Below, one piece after another: positions 1 to 11,069 of a stretch of 64,000 nucleotides of DNA. The stretch's first letter is position 1. Each line of letters begins with the position of its first letter. The DNA comes from Episyrphus balteatus (taxonomy: Eukaryota; Arthropoda; Insecta; Diptera; Syrphidae): assembly GCF_945859705.1 (NCBI RefSeq), contig NC_079136.1:124276028-124340027 (forward strand). Direction: 5' to 3'. Below the pieces are notes generated by a model. The model searched no databases, had not been told where the DNA came from, and saw nothing but the letters and a program-made list of their open reading frames with translations. The position numbers and the translations under genes are program-made.

Positions 1-2045
1 GAGTAAAAATGGAGTTATAAAATAAAAACGGCACCGACCTCTTTTCCAAGATGGCGGCTGTTCCCGATATCTTATCATCCCAAAAAATTCACTTTTACGA
101 TAAGGACATTCACCTAAATACGTTCCATGAAAAAAATTTGTCCCGCGAAAAGTGCAATTTGATTTACTAATTTCCCTGAGCTATTTTGTTTCAAACTCAT
201 TAGAGTATTTTTTTCGTTTTTCAAGAGAAACTTTTCGTTGGTCGCGGATTTTACAAGAATTGTTTTTCAGGCCATTGAAAACAGTAAAAGAGTTGGTATT
301 AAATGTTCTTCTATGCAATAGACCAAAGCTAATGGCTCTCCGTCCATCCATTCGACCCGAATTTATAAAAATGCACATACACAAAATTGCACAAAAGGCC
401 ATAAGGATGCAAATAAATTTTTTTGTTTGTCATATTTAGTTTATATTAAATCAATCCCTCGAAGTATGTTTACTTTAAAAGTCTAAAAGTTACCAATTAA
501 TACGATTTTATCGAGTTTTAAAAACTTGCTTTTAACTAAAAAAGTCAAAAATTTAGAAAAAGTGCTAATTTTTGAATAGGTACATTTAAGTTGTTTCTTG
601 ACAAAAAAAATTAAAAATTGCATATTATCAAAGGATTTTACCTCTACTTTATTTCATTAGTACAAAGTTTGGACGTCCCGGCTACATACACAAAATGCCC
701 CTTGATTTAGTAAAAAAAAATAAAATTGTCAATTTTTTAACTTTTTTTTCTTTGATTTTAGGTTAGAATTTTAGACAAAAATAATTTTTAAAATTTTTTA
801 ACCATCTTAACTTGACAGAAAATTTAATTTGCTATGAAAAGTGTCTTTGAACCATTTCAAAGTCAGGCTTGGTTTTCGAGTTAAATCAAAAAAACTGAAA
901 ACCGACCAGTGTTGCCGTTTTCTCAGAAATGCACCAATGGATTTAGTAGCACTTTTGGGTGGAGTATTCTTGTATGCCAAGGAATCATAATCGCCAATAA
1001 AAAGTCTTGAACGAATTTGTTCTATTTTTGCTCTGGAGCTCGGGTCTATTAAATAGACTAATAAAGAGCCAGAAAGAAACCGATCCAATTATTTCATAAT
1101 CTATTTGAAACATTTTGCGGATTTACAAGCAATGAAATTGGGTTTGTCACGAGAGCTGTCTATTTGATACCAAAATGTGTTCTCGTTCTCTATATAATAT
1201 TTCCAAGTCCCTTGGGGGTGAGTAGTTATAATAGTTATGGTTGGTGGTATTAAAGGACAACACGCAGTTAAAAGAACAAAATGGGTTGCGTTTTTTTTTC
1301 ATTCTGATGGGAATGTCCTTATCATTTGTCAGCAATGTTTTCTTTATTAAGAGTCATTACAAAAAGGGGACTCTAAATATTTATTGACCACCACGATGAC
1401 CAAAAATGGGAAATGTTTGACAAAACCACAATTGTTACTAATTTCATAGCGACAAAATGTTCAAAACTACCACAATCAAACACAAGGATCATTTTGTCGA
1501 ACTTAATCAATCTTTTTGTGTATATTCAAAGGACTAAAAGTTTTCTTCTTATTTTTTTTTTTTATTTTATTTTAGCTCGTGTTTGAATCGGTATTATAGT
1601 TTGTGTGTTTGTGTTTCATTGTTCATGGTTTTTATCGTTGATGTAAATCAAATGACAGGTTTTAACACCTCCTTTGTGCAGGTTGAAATTGTGTGAATGT
1701 AACAACGAAGGAAGGAATGGTCTCTATAAGTGAGTTGAATGTCGAGTGACACACATGTGTGGCAGAAGGAAACGGCTACACGTTTATATGTTAAGATTTT
1801 TATCGGTGTTAGCGACTTAAACGCACAAGGACTTGTGTTATTTTTTTTTTTTTTTTTGGAGTGGAAATGCATTCATGGATGTATGAGTGCTGAATGGAAA
1901 TTAAGCTTAAACTAATTCGAAATTAATTATTGAATACATTTAATAGGCTGTTGTTATGGTACTACTGAAAAACTGTATTAGAAATGTTGAAAAATTTTGA
2001 TAACGCATCCGGAAATTCCACAGTATTTTCGTTCGTAAGAATAAA
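1..2045. other. AT-rich noncoding DNA, no gene supported
   Basis: Open frames here are under 100 codons, have no recognisable domain and are rich in Phe, Lys, Ile and Asn, as expected of chance frames in AT-rich DNA. A T run of about 17 nt lies near 1841-1858. I see no terminal repeats, tandem array or RNA gene. Confidence 0.6.
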
Positions 2046-2049
2046 CTTT

Positions 2050-2655
2050 CACGCGTTACTTTTGAAAAGGGACGTGCGTCACCCTTAGGAAATGACGGGT
2101 GTCACTTTTGAAAAATTACGGGCGTTACTCTTGAAAAATGACACTTGACACTTTTTAAAAATGACGTACGTCAATTTTTAAAAATGACGTACGTCACTTT
2201 TGAAAAATTACATTACTTTTTGAAAATGAAGAACGTCATTTTTGAAAAATATGCGTTATCACTTTTGAAAAATGACGTGCGTCACTTTTGAAAAAATGAC
2301 GCCCATGACTTTTGAAAAATGCGTTACGTCACTTTTCTAAATGAAATGCGTCACTTTTGAAAAATGAGGTGCGTCATATTTAGATTTTAAGATTTGAAAA
2401 ATAACGTGCGTTACTCTTGAAAAATGACGTAGGTACGTGACTTTTGAAAAATGACGTGCGTCATCCTTAGGAAATTACGAGTGTCACTTTTAAAAATTAC
2501 TTCTGTCACTTTTGAAGAATGACATGCGTGACTTTTGAAAAATGAGGTCCATCACTTTTTAAAAATAAGCGTTAATACTTTTGAAAAATGACGTGCGTTA
2601 CGTCACTTTAAAAAATGAAGTGCGTCACTTTTGAAAAATCAGGTGCGTCACTCTT
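2050..2655. repeat. Minisatellite, ~23-bp unit with TGACG/CGTCA core
   Basis: About 26 degenerate copies of a unit close to GACGTGCGTCACTTTTGAAA plus AAT run head to tail. Unit length varies from about 20 to 27 bp. Many units contain the near-palindrome TGACGTRCGTCA, so each holds two TGACG half-sites facing each other. There is a higher-order layer: the variant CGTCAYCCTTAGGAAA, followed by a GTGTCAC unit, occurs near 2080 and again near 2460, about 382 bp apart. This suggests a block of some 16 units was duplicated. The array ends in ordinary AT-rich DNA on both sides. Confidence 0.9.
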
Positions 2656-2659
2656 TTTA

Positions 2660-3879
2660 TATTGCAAGGAATAAAATTTATTCCTCAATTTTTAACAAAA
2701 CATTATAATTTGGCGGAATATTTTGTTTTATTGCTCCCAAATGACCAATTGCATTTAAATAAATAAAAAAAAAAAAAAACAATATTTAATCAACTTAAAC
2801 AAAAAACCAGTAAACATAATGTAGTTTCGATTGGGAAAAATGAAAGAAACAAAAAAATCCAATACAAATACCAGAAGACTGACCTCTCAGCGGTCTTCAG
2901 TTGTTGTATGAAGTCCTCTTACGTTATTGCGTATAAAACAATAAAACCGCAATAATTTTCTGCTTCAGCACCCGATACAATATAAACGACTATAGGTTTT
3001 GGGTTTATACACTGTTGTATGCACAACACATTCCTAGGTAAAAAGTAGAGAAAAAGATATATCTATAAACCTACTCTACGTGGATATATGAGCTTCGCAG
3101 GGCTTTACTGGTACGTTTTTGCAAAATGGAGAGATCTGTTTACCCAAAGGGGCATGAAATTGAATTTTTAGCTCATGCCGTATTATTTTGTTGGGATAAA
3201 CTCTATAAACTCTGGGAGAGAATGAAAAGCACCCCACCAACATTCATAATAAGCCTTTTACCCAGGGAAACATGAGAAATATAACCAAAGCCTGACGCCC
3301 GCTATATGGCTACTATCCATCTTTCTATATAACCCAACAACAACCATATTATTATCGCCACTACTGGCCGCTAAAACCCAAATTGTTTTGTTACTGTTAT
3401 TGTTGTATACACATCAACTGCATTGTGTATATTGTTTGCTACTAGAAAGACTTCAACGATGACGACGCGACGGTCAGTGGCGTCGGCCATTTTTGGTGTA
3501 ATCCTCTTAAAACAGTTGGTTTTTGTTATTGTTTTCCAACAATATTTTTTTTAATTTTTTTATTAACATTCGAATTAATTCTAGAATTGAATTAACAAAC
3601 TCGTTAGCTGCGGCAGCAATATGAACTGCAAGCCAACATATTTTTTTAAACAAATAGCTTACAGATAATATAATACGGAATAAAGGGTGTTTCGAGAGTA
3701 AATTTCATAATCCTTTAAGCATGTTATGGTCTGCTGAATTTCGTCAGGTTTTTGAAATGTTCATTCATATATAAATTTAAAGGTTATTCAATTATAACAT
3801 AAATCAACCTAACCTAACCTTACCTAATTTACATTCTTTTCATTGAATTTTAATAACGTCCGTCCTTATTCGCATACAA
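2660..3879. other. Noncoding stretch
   Basis: No gene or transposon termini were found. A run of CCTAACCTAACC-type sequence at about 3806-3827 is typical of insect intergenic DNA but too short to call a telomeric array. A slightly more GC-balanced patch at 3420-3510 shows nothing recognisable. Confidence 0.5.
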
Positions 3880-4783
3880 TTTCAGTATTTGCTTGTTATA
3901 GAATCACTTAAGTTTTTAATCTTAAAAGACTAAGAAATTTGTGTAGAAAACCTAGTTTCGTTAAGTTTTTAACTTATATTTTTTTCATTTCGTTAAAAAA
4001 ATGCTCGCATAGATTTTCACTGTTTGTTTTTTTTTTGAAGAATCACTTAAGTATTTAAACTGTAAACACTAAGAAATGTGTATAAAACCTTGTTTCGTTA
4101 AGTTTTATTTTATGTAAGTTTTTAATTTCGGTAAAATAAAATTCTCACATAGACTTTCAGTGTTTTGTTATTTGTAGGAACACTTAGTAAGTTTTTAAAC
4201 CAAAAAGGGCTAAGAAATATGTAGAAAACTTAGTTTCGTTAAGTTTTTAACTTATATTTGTTTTTTATTTCGTTAAAAATATGCTGTCATCGACATTCAG
4301 TGTTTGGTTTTTGAAAGTTCTTAATTTAAAAAGACTAAGAAAAGAGTAGAAAATATGTAGATAACCTAGTTTCGTTAAGTTTTTAACTTATATTTGTTTT
4401 TTTATTTCGTTAAAAATATGCTGTCATCGACATTCAGTGTTTGGTTTTTGAAAGTTCTTAATTTAAAAAAGAGTAGAAAATATGTAGATAACCTAGTTTT
4501 GTTAAGTTTTTAACTTATATTTGTTTTTTATTTCGTTAAAAATATGCTGTCATCGACATTCAGTGTTTGGTTTTTGAAAGTTCTTAATTTAAAAAGACTA
4601 AGAAAAGAGTAGAAAATATGTAGAAAACCTAGTTTCGTTAAGTTTTTAACTTATATTTGTTTTTTATTTCGTTAAAAAAATGCTGTCATCGACATTCAGT
4701 GTTTGGTTTTTGAAAGTTCTTAATTTAAAAAGACTAAGAAAAGAGTAGAAAACTTAGTTTCGTTAAGTTTTTATTTTATTTTT
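3880..4783. repeat. Tandem repeat, ~136-bp unit, seven copies
   Basis: The landmark GTTTCGTTAAGTTTT recurs at about 3955, 4091, 4233, 4370, 4497, 4632 and 4756, giving unit lengths of 124-142 bp. Each unit also carries TTATTTCGTTAAAA, an ATGCTGTCATCGACATTCAG segment and AAAAAGACTAAGAAA. The first two or three units are clearly diverged. The units from about 4230 onward are nearly identical, and one lacks about 10 bp around the GACTAAG segment. The pattern fits recent local amplification or homogenisation at the right side of an older array. Confidence 0.9.
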
Positions 4784-4789
4784 TGTAAC

Positions 4790-5619
4790 CTGAGCATACA
4801 ACAAAATCTCTTATGTTTATCCATAAAATCTTTCATGACACCCTGTTTATAATGAAAGTGCAAATGAGATTATAAATACCTATCTAAAGTAGCGCCCTCT
4901 ATAATATTACCTTTGATATTTATATTAATTTGTTGTTTCATATCAATTCTGCACAACCTAACCGTTTTAGAAAAAGGAATGAGTGAAAGAGAAAAAGAGT
5001 GAGAGAGAGAGAGAGAGAGTAGACATAATAGAGGTAAACAAAACAAAGTACCTACTACAAAACTATGGTTAGGAGAAAAGTGCATTCATGAGAAAGAACA
5101 ATGCGCTATAATTATGATGGGGGGCTAAAGTTTATACAAGCACAAGCACACACGCTTTGGCACAATATGATGATTTGAATGTTAATGGTATTACGAGTGA
5201 AATTAAGTGGTAAATGAGAAACTATCGTCTATTTAAGAGCATATGGGTAGATACAGATGAAATGTATTTGTTTGCTTATATGCAGTGTATTATGGTGTTT
5301 TAAATTATAGCGTATGTGGAGGTTATCGAATAATATACGCTCAAATGCCTTTTGTAAAGATATACGATTACCTATAGAATTTTTTTTTTTTTCATTGAAT
5401 GTGAAGATAGAAAATCAATTGAGAATGCTGATTGTAATTATGAATTCATCATTAAATAATACTTAATCCATAATACGTGATCAATTGATAATGCTGATGA
5501 ATTCTTTGACGAACAAATAAAGAATAAAAAAAATTCATGAAGGTTAGAACGTATTATCATACTCGTGTCGATTTCATTAATAATAATAATAATATAGTAC
5601 TACAGCTAAAATAGCACAT
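4790..5619. other. Noncoding stretch with (GA)n and (TAA)n microsatellites
   Basis: A (GA)n run of about 19 nt lies at 5001-5019 and a (TAA)n run of about 18 nt at 5578-5595. Open frames are short and none looks like a gene. Nothing else was recognised. Confidence 0.6.
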
Positions 5620-7015
5620 AAAATCAATAAATAAAAAAAAAACAAATTGTTACACTCATGAAACTTGTCAAAAAGTTTGCTTTTGGGATAAGAACCAAGT
5701 ACAAAAAAGTCTATAGAAAAAAGTTGGGTGGAAGGGTGTTTTTTAGCGGACAAGAGGGAGGGGGTGAAGGTCAAAAATATACCTACTGAAAAAAATTGTT
5801 TGTTGAATATCATCATATGACACATGTTTTCAAGGTATTTTTTGATGCTGAATGCTAATGACATAAAAATAAAGTCAATACGATTGCTCTAAGAAAAGTT
5901 ATTGCCGATTGAAAACAAGGGTGCTTGTTCTTTGACTTCAACAAGTAAAATATAACCGAAACCAATGTGAAAAACATGCTACACTGACAAAATTTGAAAT
6001 GAAGGTTTAAAATAAAACAGGGACAAAGGATTCATAAAGTTCTTAAAAAATATTTTGGGTGAAAGGGTGTTTTTTTGATAGGTTAAATTGTGTGTGAGAA
6101 AGGTATCATAACAGCTAACTTATATTTTATTAATTTTTAAAACTTGGTGAAATAGTTTTGGTTGGTATAAGAATTAAGAATCTATAAAAAGTAAAAAATT
6201 ATTTTGAGTGAAAGGGTGTTTTTTTTTCAAGAAATGATGAAATTCGGAATAAGTACCACAAAAACTGGGAAAAAATTGTTACACCAATGAAAATTGGTAA
6301 AAATGTTTCATTTTTATAACAGAAAGCAAGAACTCAAAAATTCTATACACAAATATTTTAGGTTAAAGGGTGTTTTTTTGGGAAATAGGGAAAAATCCGC
6401 GATAAGTCCGATAAAATCAATGGTATAAATGGTACCCTTACGAAATTCATTAAATATGTTCTCTTTCACATGGGAATTACGAATAATGTAAGTCTATAAA
6501 TTTTTTTTATGTGAAAGGGTGTTTTTTTTTAGAAGTAAAGAAAATATGTGTATATTTGAAAAAGTGTGTATTACTAGAGTAATATTAGTGGTACCCTATT
6601 GAAATTTAGCGATTATGTTACTTTTAACATAAGAAACAAGAATATAAAGTGTCTATAAAAATATCATGGTTATTAGGGTGTTTTTTTTTTTTAGTGAAAA
6701 CAAAAATGATGGGTCACCCTAATGAAATTTGGTAAAAACATTGATTTTGGGATAGAAAGCAAGAATAAAGAGTTTTCATAAAAAAAATTTTTTTTTGAAA
6801 GGTTGTTTTTTTTTCGAAGAGACAGTAAAATCTGTAATTGGTCCCAAAATGCCGTAAAACGTGTAAGAACTTATTTATAAATGTTTAATTTGTCATCAAA
6901 ACCATAAATAAAATGAATCATTGGCTTTTTTTTAAAACGGAAATTGAAAATCTTACTCTAACACCAAAATTACCGGTACTTGTCACATGGAAAAGGGTTT
7001 TTTTTTATGAAAAAA
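5620..7015. repeat. Diverged tandem array, ~150-bp unit with conserved GTGAAAGGGTGTTTTTT core
   Basis: The core GGGTGTTTTTT or a close variant occurs near 5735, 6063, 6214, 6366, 6517, 6678, 6800 (as AGGTTGTTTT) and 6993. Intervals are about 150-160 bp, with one double interval and one short one. Between cores a second weak consensus is visible: a GTTACACTNATGAAA-like segment, then GGNATAAGAANCAAGAAT, then a TCTATAAAAA segment just ahead of the next core. The core is far better conserved than the rest of the unit. This is an old satellite-like array that has largely drifted. Confidence 0.8.
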
Positions 7016-7247
7016 GACTCTAACACCTTTGATTTAAGAAAATACACTGAATGTATTGATATCGTACTTTTGAAATAAAAAATATTTTCGGAAATTAAAG
7101 AAACAATCCATAGAACCGTTTTCTTAATGTCTGTAATTTTCGTAAACGAAGAAATCGATTTTAACGAACATTTTTGTAAAATAAAAATTATTACCCCTAT
7201 TATTATTTATTAATAAAAATTAAAAAAAAAAAATTGTTTTTGATTTA

Positions 7248-7489
7248 AGCCTAGTATGCAGCGAAACGAAATTTTTCATACAAAATTTCGTTAGCGAAAT
7301 CTTGAATACAATTAAATTTGTTTTGCTTTAAAACTTATTTTCTGATGTTTTTTCTTGATTTTTTTTTTATTTGTATTTTTATTATTTTTACTTTGCTATA
7401 ATACTCGATGGTATTTTTTCGTAAACATGTTCTCTGTTGACTTTCTAGACTTCAAAATTTTTCGTTTCGCTTCAGCTGCGTACTAGGCT
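7248..7489. mobile_element. 242-bp MITE with TTA target duplication
   Basis: The left end reads AGCCTAGTATGCAGCGAAAC. The reverse complement of the right end reads AGCCTAGTACGCAGC, followed by TGAAGCGAAACGAAA. TTA flanks both sides (7245-7247 and 7490-7492). A 3-bp TWA-type duplication is usual for PIF/Harbinger-derived elements, but the family assignment is inference and other superfamilies also make 3-bp duplications. The interior is AT-rich, with a further short inverted GCGAAACGAAAT/ATTTCGTTAGCGAAA pair at the left. It has no coding capacity. Confidence 0.8.
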
Positions 7490-8586
7490 TTAAGAACAAA
7501 AGTTTGATTTGTTTTTTTTTTTTTTTTTTCAAAAATTTATTTTAGAAAAATGAACCAATGAATTTTTTAAAACTTTTTTTATCGTTTAAATTTTTTTTTT
7601 TTTGTAAACAATTTTAAACCGATTATTCTGCTGTATGTCTAAAATTTGGTATACATAATGTCAATAAAAATAAATTAAGTTAATAAACTTAAACTCGACT
7701 ACTCCAAAATCAAGTACAAGAACATAAAAAAATGTAACTGTGGCGTATACGTAACCTACAAAAAATAAGCACAAAATTTGAAATGAATGTAAATTTTCAA
7801 ACTCATAGATCTTGTGAAGTCGTAGGAATGGATATAGATTATTACGTTTTTTTTTTTGGAATCTCATTTGGTTTTTTAGATGTTTTTGAACTTTCAATTC
7901 TTGCATAATATTTAATTTCTTTGTTTTGTTTATTTTGGATTTTAGATTTTAAGAATTTTGATTATCTGTATTGTATTATTTTCGGGTTTTTGAACCTTAT
8001 TAGTCTGTATTTTGGATTTAAGCAGTGCACACATAATAATAAGGCCAATTTGTAGGTTATGTTAAGAGCAAAAACAAACAAACAAACAAATTAATTTCTC
8101 GAAAAACATTTCAAAATCGATGAGGCATGACGTAGTTTTTAATTTTTTTCTCTTTTTTTTTTCAAAATAAAACTTAACAAACTATAAAAATAAAATACAA
8201 AAAAAAAAACTACAACACAAATATTTTCCAAAATCTTCACAAGAACTATAACGTAAACGTAATAACTTGAAACTCCCAAACTCCAGCATACTCGGTGTGT
8301 GTGTCCTACTAACTTTCAGCTGCCTCCTGTCTTGTCGCTCTTCACATGAACAAGAATCGAATCGAGGAAAAACATAACAATTTTCCGGGCAGAAAAAGGG
8401 TAAGTGCGGGGAAAGGGGGAGATGAAGAATAATTTTGTTTCCTTAAACTAGGTCAAGCTTTTTAACATTTCGAGTACGTCCTATAATACATCTATTTTTC
8501 TCTCTCTCTCTCTTTCCACTCGTTCTTTTTCATTGTACAATGTGAAGTTGTACCTACTTTGAAGCTATACCGCAATATTGGTCTCC
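7490..8586. other. AT-rich noncoding DNA
   Basis: Long T and A runs occur at 7511-7529, 7596-7612 and around 8197. A short (CAAA)n lies at about 8074-8090 and a (TC)n at 8499-8514. No repeat family or gene was recognised. Confidence 0.5.
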
Positions 8587-8970
8587 AGATCTTGAACTAA
8601 AACCCATTTTCGTGCCACCCTATGCCTCCTTCTGGATGGTGGCAAGGCAAGGCTATAGCTGCGGTGCAGAAGGATAGATCCCAATTTACACAATGGCTAT
8701 ATGTGGCGAAACAATCAATTACGTTTCGGTGTGCAACAGAAATAACGGACAAAAAACACAACGTGCCTTTCGCGTCGCAATTGCTCTCTCTCGAATCTTA
8801 ATAATTCTTTCCTCTCAGTCAACCTCCCACCACCGCTCCGCTCGTTGTTTTTATCGCTTCAAATTCAAAGCACAACAGAAGCATGTCGAGGATGGATACG
8901 CGCTTAACCCACGAATGATTAGAACATTGAAAGGAGCAACTAGCCCCATTGCCAGTTGCATTACGACAGA
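8587..8970. other. Unique block of higher GC, possibly exonic or conserved, unproven
   Basis: Base composition rises clearly above its surroundings, and the block ends exactly at the left target duplication of the hAT MITE that follows. A plus-strand frame from 8693 stays open for 93 codons, but the translation has no recognisable domain and no convincing codon bias. It could be a conserved noncoding element, an untranslated exon or chance. Confidence 0.2.
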
Positions 8971-8971
8971 C

Positions 8972-9315
8972 TAGTGATGGGAACTATCGAATGATTTGAA
9001 CTATCGAATAGTTCATTCATTTATTCATTTACTCATTGGAATAAAAACTATTGAATAAGACTATCGAATAAACTATCGGATAAAAACTATCGAATAAATT
9101 ATCGAATAAACTATCGAATCAAAAAAAATTTTCGAATGAAAAAACTATCGAATCAAAAAAACTATTCTAATATAAAAACTATCGAATAAAAAAACTATCG
9201 AATGAAAATAGTAACTAAATGAATGAATGAATTAATGATTTCAAACTATCGAATGAACGAATATTTTGCAACTATCGATAGTTTGATAGTTTTTATTCGA
9301 TAGTTTCCATCCCTC
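8972..9315. mobile_element. hAT-superfamily MITE made of ACTATCGAATAAA units
   Basis: The left terminus TAGTGATGGGAACTATCGAA matches the inverted right terminus GAGGGATGGAAACTATCGAA. The element is flanked by 8-bp direct repeats, CGACAGAC (8964-8971) and CGACACAC (9316-9323), which differ at one base. An 8-bp TSD with TIRs of this type is diagnostic of hAT elements. The interior consists of about a dozen degenerate 12-16-bp units built on the same ACTATCGAAT motif as the TIR, so the subterminal motif appears to have been amplified through the element. There is no transposase, so it would have needed one in trans. Confidence 0.88.
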
Positions 9316-9323
9316 CGACACAC

Positions 9324-10885
9324 TGTTGTTTGTAGCCAGGATAGATTATATAGCAAAAAATGGAGAAAACAAAAAAAAAAAACAAAAGGACACGGAAGAG
9401 CTTGAGTGTTTGTACATAGATTTTGAACTCCTGCCTGGTCCCGCGAAGGCTTCTAGTGGATTTTGCTATCACCCTTTGTCCATGCGTTCGTCCATCTAAC
9501 AGGTTTATGAATATACACCAAGAGCTTCTCTATACGCTCTACCACTTACTTGATTTGAGTCTCTCTCTCTCTCTCTCTCTAAAAAAATATATATCCTTTC
9601 ATGAAATATCGAGATAGTTCGTGCATTCAATTTGGTTTTTTAAAGGTTTTGGGAACGGGGTTAGGGTCTGGCAGAAAAGCTGGGTCGAGAAGGTTGTTAT
9701 CCTGACATCCATATTTGGCTCTAATGCGTTGAGTTGTTGCAGCAGCAGCTAAACGCCATAGCCAGGTTCAAAGCCGTCTAATTGACTAATTGAGCAAGTA
9801 TGGTGAGCTACAAAAAAAAAAAAATATATATAACGTTCCACAGGAGTAGAATTAGCACACACATCAGCAAAAACACAGTCCTCGACGAGCTTGCCATAGG
9901 ACTGGTGGAGCTGGATAACTTTTGATCAAGTGATGTGTGTGTTGTGTTGTTGCCACATTTGCCGGTTGCCGATTCCGGTGTTTGCCCCATACCCATTTGG
10001 TATAATGGTGGTAAGGATATTAAATGCACTCCACACACACAACTTCTGCATCAAGGACGAAAAGAGAGGTATCCATATTTATTGCGGTTTATGGAGGAAA
10101 TATATATAAAGTGTTTTTTTTTTTTATATGAGTTTTTTTGCATCATACAATAAGCGGGTTAACACTTTAGCAAAATGTGTATGTTTCCAGGAAAAGGAAT
10201 CGGAATGGTGCAAGAATTCACTGACGAAGCACAAATTCACAACCGGTTGGTTGGCAGTTGCTAGCAGTTGCACTGTTGTCAATGGAGGCAAATGACTAAT
10301 TGCTGACTGTTGCTGAATGTTTTCATGTCCCTGGCATTGTCTTTGCATAAATTTATATATGCGAAGGTGATGGCTTATTTTTTTTTTTTTTTTTTTTTTG
10401 ATATCTACAAAACAGTGGTTGCCGCCGTGATGATTGGCGGAAAAACTGAAGCGAACTGAGATGGATGATGATGGTGATATGAGAGATATGACGGAAAATA
10501 TTCTCGTTTAAAATTGTTATTCAATTTAACGTTTACGAACAAAAAAAAAATGAAGAAAAATAATACTACAACGAACTGCCTGAGATATATATGGAAATTT
10601 AACAGTTGTGATCAAAAGGATATAACGAATATTCTTGAAAATTGGTACAGATGATTTTTTCATCTTTGTTTTAAATATTATCTACTTAGAACTTATATAT
10701 TTTACAATGAGTTCAATTTATTACATTTTTCTCGAAATAAGCTCTAATGAATTTGAATAAATTTGATGTACAAAATTAAGTTAGTAATTCTGACAAAATT
10801 TGTTTTAAAGAAATATGGGATTTCCTAAAAAAAAAAAAAAAAATGAAATGTGCTTCTGCTGGGGTAAGTTTATTTTTAAAATTGT
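9324..10885. other. Noncoding stretch with (TC)n and a 22-nt T run
   Basis: A (CT)n run of 21 nt lies at 9560-9580 and a 22-nt T run at 10378-10399. Overlapping short frames on both strands at 9800-10350 have no recognisable domain. Composition at 9640-10350 is a little more balanced than elsewhere, but nothing specific could be called. Confidence 0.5.
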
Positions 10886-11066
10886 GTTTGACAAAATTCT
10901 GCTTTCCTTTTCAAAATCCTACGTTTCAAAATTCAGTGTTTCAGTCTATGTATTTTTAAAAATACTTTTACTGAAATATTCACTCTTCACGTGCAACGAA
11001 AACAGAAATAGAAAAAGCTGATTTTTTTGTTCAATGCTGGCAGAATTTTGAAAAGGAGAATTTAAA
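10886..11066. mobile_element. Degraded inverted-repeat element related to the 15.0-16.4 kb element
   Basis: The left segment (about 10890-10936) carries AAAATTCTGCTTTCCTTTTC and a second TTTCAAAATTCAG. The right segment (about 11021-11062) carries GTTCAATGCTGGCAGAATTTTG. Reverse-complemented, the right segment reads CTTTTCAAAATTCTGCCAGC followed by ATTGAACAAAAAAAT. This closely matches 15553-15592 (CTTTTCAAAATTCTGCTAGC followed by ATTATACTTGAACAAAAAAAT). The two loci therefore share a family. Boundaries and target duplication are not resolved. Confidence 0.5.
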
Positions 11067-11069
11067 AAT

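Noticed and set aside
3806..3827. CCTAACCTAACC run as telomeric repeat.
   Set aside because: Only about three units and internal to the window. Such short runs are common in insect intergenic DNA.
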